Assembly (NCBI RefSeq): GCF_030159255.1
Contig: NZ_BSCT01000045.1
Location: 1 to 63,347, forward strand
Length of the DNA: 63,347 bases
Direction: 5' to 3'
Origin: Bradyrhizobium sp. SSBR45G
Lineage (GTDB): Bacteria; Pseudomonadota; Alphaproteobacteria; Rhizobiales; Xanthobacteraceae
Shown here in pieces: positions 1-7,580 of the stretch. A model generated the notes under the pieces. The model worked only from the letters and a program-made list of their open reading frames with translations, made no database searches and was not told the DNA's origin. Every line of letters begins with the position of its first letter. The stretch's first letter is position 1. Made by a program: the position numbers and the translations under genes.

Positions 1-78
1 GAGAGCCCCCCTCACCCGGATTGCATCTGACGATGCAATCCGACCTCTCCCCGCAAGCGGGGAGAGGTGCACCGAGTA
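1..78. repeat. Palindromic intergenic repeat, CTCTCCCC/GGGGAGAG family (partial)
   Basis: It contains CTCACCCGGATTGCATC, then CTCTCCCC and GGGGAGAGGTGCACCGAG. The same core recurs at 61434-61600 and, in related form, near 48.4, 48.6, 52.7 and 52.9 kb. A short internal dyad ATTGCATC/GATGCAAT sits in the middle. It is dispersed non-coding DNA and is cut by the window edge. Confidence 0.75.
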
Positions 79-143
79 CGACGCGCGATGGTCGTGTCAC
101 AATGCCGCCGCGTACTCATCGAAACCTCGCAAACCGCGAATGT

Positions 144-695
144 TCACACATCCCGCACGCGCATATAGCGCACGATCACGACGCCATTGGAGAGCGGGCG
201 ACTATCGATCAGCCGCAGCTTCATCGCCTGCCCCGGCTTGAACAGCGGCACACCGCGTCCAAGCATGCGCGGATTGATCGCCAGCCGAAACTCATCGATC
301 AGATCGTGCGCGATAAGCGTCGAAGCCAGGTCCGCGCTGCCGAACAGAAACAGATCCTTGGGGCTGTCTGTCTTGAGCCTGTCCACGTCGACAGCCAACT
401 GCGGACCCAGCAGATGCGCATTCGACCATTCCAGGCGAGACAGGGTGCGCGACGCGACATGCTTGGGGATGCTGTTCATGAATTCGGCGATGACGCCGCT
501 CGCACCTCTCCAGTACCCGGCCATCAGATCGTAGGTCACCCGGCCGAACACCAGGCCGCCCGCCTCGTGCAGCTGCGCCTCGGAGAACCGCTCCAGCTCG
601 TCGCCCCAGACATCCTCGTGCCACGAGATGTCGCCGTTCTCGCCCGCGACCATGCCGTCGAGCGTCATCATGTTCCACAACACCAGCCTTGCCAT
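144..695 (-). CDS. DHFR/RibD C-terminal-like reductase
   Basis: The 183-residue product starts MARLVLWNMMTLDGMVAGE, typical of the dihydrofolate reductase-like fold shared with the RibD C-terminal domain. These are small cytoplasmic NAD(P)H-dependent reductases of mostly unknown substrate. FGRVTYDLMAGYW and a late FGSADLASTLIAHDLIDEF match the conserved cofactor and helix motifs (family knowledge). The start at 695 is chosen because GGGAGGTG precedes it at good spacing; a longer upstream extension has no such signal. The gene is divergent from an HxlR regulator, which is probably its local controller. It is not a true folate-pathway DHFR by length or context. Confidence 0.85.
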   Translation of the reverse strand: MARLVLWNMMTLDGMVAGENGDISWHEDVWGDELERFSEAQLHEAGGLVFGRVTYDLMAGYWRGASGVIAEFMNSIPKHVASRTLSRLEWSNAHLLGPQLAVDVDRLKTDSPKDLFLFGSADLASTLIAHDLIDEFRLAINPRMLGRGVPLFKPGQAMKLRLIDSRPLSNGVVIVRYMRVRDV

Positions 696-721
696 CGACG
701 CACCTCCCAACTGATCTTGTT

Positions 722-770
722 TCGCAAGCAGTTGGAGGATGCCCAGACCGATGCAATATTGCAAGCGGTT
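722..770. promoter_or_regulatory. Direct repeat in the divergent promoter, possible HxlR sites
   Basis: TCGCAAGCAGTT (722-733) and TTGCAAGCGGTT (759-770) are 10/12 identical and 37 bp apart, in the 102-bp gap between the divergent reductase and HxlR genes. Adjacent repeats in such a gap are a plausible operator pair. Binding by this HxlR protein is inference only. Confidence 0.35.
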
Positions 771-797
771 TATTCCCGACCTGCCCATGAGACTCCG

Positions 798-1319
798 ATG
801 TCCGACATTCACCGCTCCGGCTGCCCGATCAACCTCACGCTCGAAGTGGTGGGGGACAAATGGAGCCTGCTGATCATCCGCGACATGATTTTCGGGAATC
901 GCCGGCACTATCGTGAGCTGCTCGGCGGGTCGGAGGAAGGTATCTCCTCGAACATCCTGGCCGACCGGCTGAAAACATTGCTCGCCGCCGGCATCATCAG
1001 CCGCGAGGACGATCCGAGCCACAAGCAGAAGGGCATCTATTCCCTGACCGAGCAGGGCATCGAGCTCTTGCCGATCCTCGCGCAGATGGCCGGCTGGGGT
1101 TACAAATATCTGCCGGTCTCGGAAGAGCTCGGCATCCGCGCCAAGCTGCTGATGGAAGGCGGGCCGAAGATGTGGGCCGAGCTCATGGATGAGCTGCGCG
1201 AGATCCATCTCGGCGTGAAGCGCCGCAGGAAGGCCGGTCCGAGCGTCGGCGAGCGGCTGCAGGCGGCCTATCAGAAGGTCGTTGCCGCCAAGAAAGCCCA
1301 GACAGGAAAAGACCGATAG
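798..1319 (+). CDS. HxlR-family winged-helix transcriptional regulator
   Basis: The 173-residue protein begins MSDIHRSGCPINLTLEVVGD. The segment CPINLTLEVVGDKWSLLIIR, then RHYRELL...GISSNILADRLKTL and a wing rich in K/Q, is the canonical HxlR DNA-binding domain, with the N-terminal Cys often used for redox or thiol sensing in the family. A basic C-terminal tail (RRRKAG, KKAQTGKDR) extends it. The start at 798 is where homology begins; an in-frame extension upstream would run through the divergent promoter. It likely represses the DHFR-like gene and itself across the shared 102-bp promoter. Confidence 0.9.
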   Translation: MSDIHRSGCPINLTLEVVGDKWSLLIIRDMIFGNRRHYRELLGGSEEGISSNILADRLKTLLAAGIISREDDPSHKQKGIYSLTEQGIELLPILAQMAGWGYKYLPVSEELGIRAKLLMEGGPKMWAELMDELREIHLGVKRRRKAGPSVGERLQAAYQKVVAAKKAQTGKDR

Positions 1320-1324
1320 GATGT

Positions 1325-1355
1325 GATCCGGCGCCGCGCGGGCGAAGCGCGGATC
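1325..1355. terminator. Possible bidirectional terminator hairpin
   Basis: GATCCG (1325-1330) can pair with CGGATC (1350-1355), with GC-rich inner pairing. It sits in the 66-bp gap between two convergent genes. There is no clear U-tract, so intrinsic termination is uncertain. Confidence 0.3.
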
Positions 1356-1385
1356 GCGCGCTCCCCCGTCGATCGAATCTGTCGA

Positions 1386-2672
1386 TCAGAATGGCGTGTT
1401 GTCGGCCCTGTAGCGCGAGGATCTTCGCGTCGGACGTTCGGGGACCTGCTCCAGCTGCGCGATCGGGCGGCGATAGGTCTCGGCGCGGCGCAGCCAACCC
1501 GCCTCCCAGACGCGATTCGACGGCAGGTTGCGAACCCGCTGCTGCAGCACGACCTGCACCGCGTCGGAATATTCGGCGAGCACGGCCTTGGGCTCCGTCG
1601 TGGAGCCGTTCATCTTGAGCAGAACCTGCTTGAGGCCCCAGCCCTGGCGCTGGCCGGTTTCCTTGTCGACCGCCGTCTCCGACGGATTGGTGCCCTCGCC
1701 CTTGAAGTTGATGTAGTCGATCAGCGGATAGAGATCCGCCGAGGCGCGCACGACGCGCGCATATTGCGCGACGATGTGCTCGCGCTCGGCGCCGTCAGGC
1801 GTATTGGCGAGAATCTTGTCCATCGCGCCCTGCGCACGCGCCACCAGGAACTGCGTCTGCTCGGCCATCGTGTCGAGCAGGAACTGCCGCAGCTGGCGCA
1901 TCTGGGGCGAGTTGAAATTCTTCTTGAACTCGGCCCGGCTGTTCCACGGGCATGGCGGGACCGGGTTCTTGTCAAGCCAAGCCGGAAGCGGTGTCTTGCC
2001 CTTGCGCAGAAACGCGACCAGGCCGGGGAAGCCTTCTTCATAGGGCGGCTTCGCGGTCACCGGATACCAGATGAAGTGACCGATCCCGAGCGAGGCGAAT
2101 TCCTCACCAGCATTCCACGAGGTGATCGCGTCGCGCCGGCCGCCGGCTTCATTGAGCCAGATCTTGCGGCCGATCATCTGCGCCACCTCGGCCGGCAGCG
2201 CCCGCTGCGGGACGGTCAGATTCTTCGTGTCCTTGGTTTCGCGTCCGGCCGTCCGCGTGTCGCTCTTGCGCTCGGCCGTGACCGGCTTTGCAGGCTCGGT
2301 CGACGGCACCACCACCTTCGGTGCTGGCGCCTGCGCCTCGGCGGGGCGTCCGACGGTCTCGGACTCCGGCTTTCGTGCCTCCGGCTTTTGCGGCTCTGCT
2401 TTTTGCGGCTCAGTCTTTTGAGGCTCGGTCTTTTGCGGCTCGAGCGATGGCGGCGGCGCGGCGTCGCGCGCCGCCTGCTCCGCTCCCGCCGGCTTCGCAG
2501 CAACCGGGCCTTCCGCCCGGGCCGTGCCGCTCGTCGCCAGACCAACGACGACGCAGGACAGCAGCAAGGCGCGGCGCGCACTCAGCCAGCTGCCTGGCCG
2601 GCGCGACAGCGCGAGCTGCTCCGTGCTGCATGAGAACGATGTGATTCGCTGGCTGATGGATTGACCGTCCAT
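1386..2672 (-). CDS. Secreted protein with lysozyme-like C-terminal domain, function unknown
   Basis: The 428-residue precursor starts MDGQSISQRI. An unusually long N-region leads into a hydrophobic stretch (about residues 34-50) ending in TSGTARA, a likely signal-peptidase site, so it is probably periplasmic. A low-complexity linker follows, with repeated EPQK units (KTEPQKTEPQKAEPQKPEA). From about residue 170 there is a conserved-looking domain beginning KIWLNEAGGRRDAITSWNAG and continuing FASLGIGHFIWYP. The arrangement of Glu (LNEAGG) before a Gly-rich strand (SLGIGHF) recalls lysozyme-fold hydrolases, but that is only a resemblance. The ~970 bp upstream hold no gene. Confidence 0.75.
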   Translation of the reverse strand: MDGQSISQRITSFSCSTEQLALSRRPGSWLSARRALLLSCVVVGLATSGTARAEGPVAAKPAGAEQAARDAAPPPSLEPQKTEPQKTEPQKAEPQKPEARKPESETVGRPAEAQAPAPKVVVPSTEPAKPVTAERKSDTRTAGRETKDTKNLTVPQRALPAEVAQMIGRKIWLNEAGGRRDAITSWNAGEEFASLGIGHFIWYPVTAKPPYEEGFPGLVAFLRKGKTPLPAWLDKNPVPPCPWNSRAEFKKNFNSPQMRQLRQFLLDTMAEQTQFLVARAQGAMDKILANTPDGAEREHIVAQYARVVRASADLYPLIDYINFKGEGTNPSETAVDKETGQRQGWGLKQVLLKMNGSTTEPKAVLAEYSDAVQVVLQQRVRNLPSNRVWEAGWLRRAETYRRPIAQLEQVPERPTRRSSRYRADNTPF

Positions 2673-2743
2673 GTCGATTCTACCGAGACCTGACTCTACG
2701 CTACCAGTTCGGGGTTCGTCCAAGACGCAACCCGACACCCCTG

Positions 2744-2785
2744 CCCGACGGGCAAATCAACCGTCGGGCTCCGATCACATCGGAG
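2744..2785. repeat. Tandem short inverted repeats
   Basis: CCCGACGG (2744-2751) pairs with CCGTCGGG (2761-2768). It is followed at once by CTCCGAT (2769-2775) pairing with ATCGGAG (2779-2785). The CGACGGGCAAAT core also occurs at 26799, so it is probably a dispersed element. It lies upstream of the lysozyme-like gene. Confidence 0.5.
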
Positions 2786-2959
2786 GCCGAATGCCTGCTT
2801 GGACGCTCCGGCGCAAACCGCGAATCCGCTGCGCCAGGATTTCTTTTTCGTGAAGAGTTTCAAGCCGATCACCCTTGTCCAGTCCTTGCCGCGAAAATTT
2901 TCTTATTTCTTTTTTCCAGAATTTAGGTTCTATTAACCACATCCTGTTCCCGATCGAGA

Positions 2960-3375
2960 GGGACGTTTCGCGGTCGTCACGAACGTTGAGAGCGGGATGC
3001 GGTGGACGCGTCGATGTTGCAGCGTGGAGCATGATTCGGAGCCGGAGGCTGTTGACGCCTATTGCGCCACAGCTTTCTGACAACATCATGCTCATATGAA
3101 GGACACGCAGACGAACAACGCGGCGCGTACGGCGAAATCGTGTGGTCCTGGCATCCCGATGCTGATGTCGTGTCCGTTGCGTGTACGCAATGTGGCAGAA
3201 ACGGGGGCAAGACAGCCGGTCCCCGGGGAGAGCACGTATAAGCCGTCCGACCATCGCGCAGGGAAGGCCGGGATGCCCCAGCCGAACCTGTGGTTCCTGC
3301 CCCGTGCATTTTTTCCGCACGGGGGCCATGGGGGCGGCGAGCTCCCGGTCTTCCCTGCTCCCTCCGATCGGTGAG
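2960..3375 (-). repeat. ~400-bp dispersed composite repeat, copy A
   Basis: This stretch matches 26340-26725 in inverted orientation over two segments: around GGGATGCGGTGGACGCG (near 2995) and from TCGTGTGGTCCTGGCATCC to GGTCTTCCCTGC (about 3138-3360). An 8-bp stem CCCCGTGC/GCACGGGG (3300-3307 with 3317-3324) encloses an A/T-rich loop. Copy B has a different but equally paired stem at the same place. Together with 2673-2959 and 3376-3641 it fills a ~970-bp gene-free interval. Short open frames here run through repeat DNA and are not credible genes. Confidence 0.6.
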
Positions 3376-3641
3376 GGGACACCAATACCAGCATGACTCG
3401 GACGCTATTGCGCCGCGAGAACGCGAGTTGGCGCGTCCATTACTACCCTTGGCTGTTTGACAAGGGCTGCGAACTTCGCTGCGCTACGCGGCACCGATCT
3501 GAATTGAACGCACACTGACAAATGTGACGGCCTTCACAGGCGGTCCGCACCGCGCGTGTTAGGAACCACGCAGCGGGAACCCACAAGAGATAGCAACCGT
3601 AAGAGCAAGAGCCGGGCCGCCGGCCGAAGGAGCCGATTGCC

Positions 3642-4442
3642 GTGACCGAACCATCGACGACGGAGCTCATCGACAAGGTCGCCCTGATTACCGGCGCTGC
3701 GCGCGGCATCGGGCTCGCGACCGCCAAGCGATTTCTGCAGGAGGGCTGGCGCGTGGCCCTGCTCGACATCGAGGCCAAGCTGCTCAGCGACGCCACAGCC
3801 GCGCTCAAATGTCCCGACCGGACGCTGGCCTTGCATTGCGACGTGTCTGACGCCGCGATGGTGGCCGATGCGCTGGAGCGCATCACCAGGCTATTCGGGC
3901 GCCTCGACGCGCTGGTCAACAATGCCGGCGTCGCACGCTTCGCGTCAGTCATGGAAACCACCGAAACCGACTGGCAGCGCATTCTCGACGTCAATCTGAC
4001 GGGACCATTCCTGTGCACGCGGGCTGCGGTGCCACTGATGCGCGAGCACGGCGGCGCCATCGTCAACATCACCTCGATCTCGGCCGTGCGCGCCTCCACC
4101 TTGCGTTCGGCCTACGGCACCAGCAAGGCGGCGCTGGCGCATCTGACCAAACAGCTCGCGGTCGAGCTCGCCTCCGCCGGCATCCGCGTCAACGCCGTGG
4201 CGCCTGGACCGGTCGAGACGGCGATGGCGAGGGACGTGCACACGCCGGAGATTCGCGCCGACTATCACGACGCCATCCCGCTCAACCGCTACGGCCTTGA
4301 AGAGGAGCTGGCGGACGCCATCTTCTTTCTCAGTTCCGAGCGATCGAGTTACATCACGGGCCAGGTGCTGGCCGTGGACGGTGGCTTCGATGCCGCCGGA
4401 ATCGGGCTGCCGACATTGCGCGGCCAACGCAGGAACGCTTGA
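3642..4442 (+). CDS. SDR-family NAD(P)-dependent oxidoreductase
   Basis: This 266-residue classical short-chain dehydrogenase/reductase has the cofactor motif TGAARGIG (about residues 15-22), the NNAG motif, the active-site Ser in SISAVRAS and the YGTSK pair (Tyr/Lys). PGPVETAM and a C-terminal SSYITGQVLAVDGGF complete the fold. The GTG start at 3642 follows AAGGAG at 9-nt spacing. The substrate cannot be told from sequence. The next gene begins 4 bp after the stop, so the two are probably cotranscribed. Confidence 0.93.
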   Translation: MTEPSTTELIDKVALITGAARGIGLATAKRFLQEGWRVALLDIEAKLLSDATAALKCPDRTLALHCDVSDAAMVADALERITRLFGRLDALVNNAGVARFASVMETTETDWQRILDVNLTGPFLCTRAAVPLMREHGGAIVNITSISAVRASTLRSAYGTSKAALAHLTKQLAVELASAGIRVNAVAPGPVETAMARDVHTPEIRADYHDAIPLNRYGLEEELADAIFFLSSERSSYITGQVLAVDGGFDAAGIGLPTLRGQRRNA

Positions 4443-4446
4443 CGCG

Positions 4447-4893
4447 ATGCCGAGCCGGATGCGCATCATCCTCACCGTGCTGCTCGCAGTCGTCCTGTGG
4501 GGCATCGCGTCGATGCTGGCGCGCGCCGATGTCCGCATCGTCTCCTCGCCCGGCGGCGAAGTCGGTTCGTTCCTCGAACTGTTCGAGAAGGTGCGTGCCT
4601 CCGGTGAGCGCGTCGTCATCGACGGCCCCTGCCTGTCGGCCTGCACGCTGGTGCTCAGCGTCGTACCTGAGGATCGCATCTGCGTGACGCGGCGCGCCGC
4701 GCTCGGTTTCCACGCCGCACGCTCGGTCGACCGGCGCGGCCGCACCTATGCGGAGCCGGAGGCCTCGCAGATCGTGCTGCGCACCTACCCGGCGCCGGTG
4801 CGCAGCTGGATCGTGCGCCGCGGCGGACTGACGTCGCGGCTGCTAGTGCTGCGCGGGCGCGATCTGAAGGCGATGTACCCCTCCTGCCGCTAG
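4447..4893 (+). CDS. Small exported protein with ClpP/crotonase-like segment
   Basis: The 148-residue product starts MPSRMRIILTVLLAVVLWG and has a signal peptide ending near ARA-DV. The segment GEVGSFLELFEKVRASGERV followed by GPCLSACTLVLSV recalls periplasmic ClpP-like proteins, in which a Gly-x-x-Ser-Ala-Cys turn carries the nucleophile, with a later GFHAA as a possible His position. No catalytic Asp is assigned. It lies 4 bp after the SDR gene, so an operon is likely. The ClpP-like reading is inference; the safe label is exported protein of unknown function. Confidence 0.75.
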   Translation: MPSRMRIILTVLLAVVLWGIASMLARADVRIVSSPGGEVGSFLELFEKVRASGERVVIDGPCLSACTLVLSVVPEDRICVTRRAALGFHAARSVDRRGRTYAEPEASQIVLRTYPAPVRSWIVRRGGLTSRLLVLRGRDLKAMYPSCR

Positions 4894-4897
4894 CCGC

Positions 4898-5308
4898 TCA
4901 ATAGCCGTCGGCCGGCGAATTGATCATCCAGGGAATCCCGAACCGGTCGACGCCCATGCCGAAGCCCTTGGACCAGAACGTCTTGCCGAACGGCATGGTG
5001 ACGGCGCCGCCCTCGAGCAGCGCGCTGAACTTGCGCTCGGCCTCGGCGGGGTCTGCGATCTGCAGGGAGACCGAGATTCCCTGCGGCGTCCGGAAATACG
5101 CCGGCGGCGCGTCGGAGGCCATGATGACGTCCCCTGATATCGAGAAGCTGACATGCATGATCCTGTCCTTGTGCTCGGGCGCCGAGGGCATCTCCGGCGG
5201 AGCCTCGCCATAGCGCATCATCATGTCGACCTTGGCGCCGAGCACATCGGCGTAGTGCTTGAGGGCCTGCTCGCAATTGCCGTTGAAGGTGAGATAGGGA
5301 CAGATCAT
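4898..5308 (-). CDS. VOC/PhnB-like glyoxalase-fold protein
   Basis: This 136-residue protein (MICPYLTFNGNCEQALKHY) has the PhnB-type vicinal-oxygen-chelate fold, with motifs DRIMHVSFSI, DPAEAERKFSALLEGG and a C-terminal FGIPWMIN. Such proteins are common partners of ECF42 sigma factor and DGPF/YCII genes. It is the last gene of the minus-strand cluster (YCII, sigma, DoxX, VOC), 30 bp after the DoxX gene. The enzymatic substrate is unknown. The start follows AAGGAGGATGAC, a strong ribosome-binding site. Confidence 0.88.
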   Translation of the reverse strand: MICPYLTFNGNCEQALKHYADVLGAKVDMMMRYGEAPPEMPSAPEHKDRIMHVSFSISGDVIMASDAPPAYFRTPQGISVSLQIADPAEAERKFSALLEGGAVTMPFGKTFWSKGFGMGVDRFGIPWMINSPADGY

Positions 5309-5338
5309 GTCATCCTCCTTGGTTGAAAAGCTGGTGCG

Positions 5339-5749
5339 TCAGCGCAGCGGCAGCAGCGCGCGCAGGCGGCGGTCGCGCAGCCACAGACCACCCCACACCA
5401 TCAGCCCGAGATAGAGACCGAACAGCACGTGGCTGAACAGCGGACTGCCGATGCGGACATGCGAGGCGATGGCGCCGCCGAGATATCCGGTGAGCAGGAT
5501 TGCGCCCAGCAACGAGGTCGGCGGCAGCGCATAGAGCAATGTGCAGAGCAGCGTGATCAGTCCGAGCGCCCGGGCCATGCCGTCGCTGCCGCCATAGCCC
5601 ATCTGATCCATCGCCTGGGTGACGACATCGAGCGGAACGAGCTTGATCGCACCGTCGAACAGCAGGAACAGGATCACCAGCCCGCTCAGGATGCGGCCGC
5701 CCCACAATTCGGCGCGCGAGACCGGCTGGTCCAGGGTGATCGTCGACAT
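5339..5749 (-). CDS. DoxX-like family membrane protein
   Basis: The 136-residue protein has four predicted membrane helices. RILSGLVILFLLFDGAIKL and LLGAILLTGYLGGAIASHVR match the DoxX-like family, small inner-membrane proteins of unclear function often controlled by ECF sigma factors. It lies between the sigma gene and the VOC gene. A TGTCGG box at 5801-5806 (minus strand) lies ~50 bp upstream, matching one before the YCII gene, so it may have its own sigma-dependent promoter. The ATG at 5749 is preceded by GGAGGGAAC. Confidence 0.85.
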   Translation of the reverse strand: MSTITLDQPVSRAELWGGRILSGLVILFLLFDGAIKLVPLDVVTQAMDQMGYGGSDGMARALGLITLLCTLLYALPPTSLLGAILLTGYLGGAIASHVRIGSPLFSHVLFGLYLGLMVWGGLWLRDRRLRALLPLR

Positions 5750-5775
5750 CGGCAGTTCCCTCCGTGATGCTGCTC

Positions 5776-5806
5776 CAAGAACGAATGACCGCTCACGCCG
5801 CCGACA
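5776..5806 (-). promoter_or_regulatory. Candidate ECF42 promoter before the DoxX gene
   Basis: Reading the minus strand, TTGTCGGCGG begins near 5807 and CATTCGTTC lies about 20 nt downstream. The TGTCGGCGG core is repeated before the YCII gene (7563-7568 region). ECF42 promoters are reported with a TGTCG-type -35 box. Assignment is by motif only. Confidence 0.4.
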
Positions 5807-5844
5807 ACTCGGCTGAAAATTTTGAGCCGATCCTCAGCTGCGAT

Positions 5845-7116
5845 TCATTGACCGGCCTCGGCCTGCGCCGCCGAGCTGTCGCGCATCAGCCGGTCGAGCT
5901 GCATGCGGATGTGCGCGGCCTCGGCCGAGCTGTGCGCCAGCGCGATGGCGCGGTCGAACGCCGTCCGCGCCTCGTCGTTGCGCCCGAGCTGCATCAGCAG
6001 CGCGCCGCGCACGCCGAAGAAATAGAAATAATTGGCGAGCCGCCCGTCAAGCGGCGCGATCAGGTCGAGTGCGGCCTGCGCACCCCGGACCTTGGAGACG
6101 GCCACTGCGCGGTTCAGCGTCACGATCGGCGAGGGCTGCACGACTTCCAACGCGCCATAGAGCAGATCGATCTGCGTCCAGTCGGTATCCTCGGGACGCG
6201 CGGCGCGCGCATGCAGCGCCGCGATCGCCGCCTGGATCTGGTAGGGACCGCTGCGGCGATGCCGCATCGCCTTGTCGATCAAGGCCAGGCCTTCGGCGAT
6301 CATCGGCTGATTCCACCGCGTGCGATCCTGGTCGTCCAGCAGGATCAGCGATCCCTGCGCATCAAAGCGGGCGGCGCTGCGCGCGTGTTGCAGCAGCAGC
6401 AGCGCCGTCAGGCCCATGATTTCCGGCTCGCCCGGAAACAACCGCAGCAGCAGCCGTGCCAGCCGGATCGCCTCCTCCGACAGCGGCCGGCGAACATCGG
6501 CGGTGTCGCCGCTGGCCGAATAGCCCTCGTTGAAGATCAGGTAGATCATCGCGGCGACGGCCACCAGCCGCTCCGACCGCTCGACCGCGCCGGGCGTCTC
6601 GAACGGCAGGTCGGCCTGCGCGACGCGCCCCTTCGCCCGCGTGATGCGCTGCTCCATCGCGGCCTCGCTGACCAGGAAGGCCCGGGCGATCTGCTTCACG
6701 CTGAGTCCGGAGACCACGCGCAGCGCCAGCGCAATCTGCTGCGTGGCCGGCAGCTCCTTGTGGCAGCAGATGAACAGCAGTCTGAGAATGTCGTCGCGAT
6801 AATGCGAGCCGTCGAGCCGGTCGGCGAGCGCGCTCTCGGCGTCGCCGAGGTCGGAGATCGCTTCGTCGTCCGGCAGCGGCTGCTCGCGGCGGCTGCGCCG
6901 GACCTCGTCGATCGCGGCATTGCGCCCGACCATGATGAGCCACGCCGCCGGATCGCGCGGCGGCCCGTTCTGCGGCCAGCTCTTCAATGCGCGCAGGCAG
7001 GCGTTCTGGAACGCCTCCTCCGCCGTGTCGATGTTGCGGAAGTAGCGCAGCAGCGCACCGACGGCCTGGGGACGCGCTGATGTCAGGGCCGCATCGATCC
7101 AGGCCGCATCGGTCAT
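5845..7116 (-). CDS. ECF42-type RNA polymerase sigma factor with C-terminal TPR-like extension
   Basis: The 423-residue product is far longer than a normal ECF sigma (~180 aa). Region 2 (about residues 10-90) includes RYFRNIDTAEEAFQNACLRA and WLIMVGRNAAIDEVRR. Region 4 (about 110-170) includes LLFICCHKELPATQQIAL and SVKQIARAFLVSEAAMEQR. The remaining ~240 residues, with FNEGYS and LNRAVAVSKVRG, form the helical extension of the ECF42 group, thought to replace an anti-sigma factor. It overlaps the upstream YCII gene by 4 bp, which implies translational coupling. It probably drives this local cluster. Confidence 0.93.
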   Translation of the reverse strand: MTDAAWIDAALTSARPQAVGALLRYFRNIDTAEEAFQNACLRALKSWPQNGPPRDPAAWLIMVGRNAAIDEVRRSRREQPLPDDEAISDLGDAESALADRLDGSHYRDDILRLLFICCHKELPATQQIALALRVVSGLSVKQIARAFLVSEAAMEQRITRAKGRVAQADLPFETPGAVERSERLVAVAAMIYLIFNEGYSASGDTADVRRPLSEEAIRLARLLLRLFPGEPEIMGLTALLLLQHARSAARFDAQGSLILLDDQDRTRWNQPMIAEGLALIDKAMRHRRSGPYQIQAAIAALHARAARPEDTDWTQIDLLYGALEVVQPSPIVTLNRAVAVSKVRGAQAALDLIAPLDGRLANYFYFFGVRGALLMQLGRNDEARTAFDRAIALAHSSAEAAHIRMQLDRLMRDSSAAQAEAGQ

Positions 7117-7481
7117 GCCAGCGCTCCGCCCGGCCTGAACGTGCCGACAGGACGGATCTCGTAGGAGCCGCCGGGATTGGCTTCGCCGAGTTCGCGGGCG
7201 ACCTCGAGCGCCTCGTCCAGATTGGCACAGTCGACAATGTAGAAGCCAAGCAGCTGCTCCTTGGTCTCGGCATAGGGACCATCGAGCACGAGCGGCGGAT
7301 CCTCCTTGCGCAGGGTGGTCGCCGCCGTGGTCGGCAACAGCCGCGCCACCGGGCCGAGCCGTCCCTGCTTGATCAGCTTCTCCTGGACGACCGCGAGCTT
7401 GGCCATGACCGCTTCATCCTGGTCCTTGGTCCAGGCGCAGACCACATCCTCGTCGTGATAGCAGAGCAACGCGTACAGCAT
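7113..7481 (-). CDS. YCII-related (DGPF) protein, ECF42 partner
   Basis: This 122-residue protein (MLYALLCYHDEDVVCAWTKD) carries the family hallmark DGPYAETKEQLLGFYIVD, a DGP motif, plus an EVRPVG-like C-terminus (YEIRPVGTFRPGG). DGPF/YCII proteins are the standard genomic partners of ECF42 sigma factors and are probably small enzymes or ligand-binding proteins of unknown substrate. It is the first gene of the cluster, with ATGA overlap into the sigma gene. Two TGTCGG boxes lie upstream (7529-7534 and 7563-7568, minus strand). Confidence 0.92.
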   Translation of the reverse strand: MLYALLCYHDEDVVCAWTKDQDEAVMAKLAVVQEKLIKQGRLGPVARLLPTTAATTLRKEDPPLVLDGPYAETKEQLLGFYIVDCANLDEALEVARELGEANPGGSYEIRPVGTFRPGGALA

Positions 7482-7528
7482 CGGCAGGCATCTCCGTTCG
7501 TCTTCAAGACGTCGGAGTATGCCCGCGG

Positions 7529-7568
7529 CCGACAGGCCCGCGAAGAATTTTCGCGGGTTCCGCCGACA
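7529..7568 (-). promoter_or_regulatory. Candidate ECF42 promoter region with palindrome
   Basis: On the minus strand two TGTCGG boxes (7568-7563 and 7534-7529) flank a perfect 8-bp inverted repeat, CCCGCGAA (7537-7544) and TTCGCGGG (7550-7557). The nearer box is followed after 14 nt by CGACGTC, a plausible -10. The hairpin lies 24 nt beyond the stop of the upstream gene and may also terminate it, although no U-run is present. Confidence 0.4.
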
Positions 7569-7580
7569 GGAACAATCCGC

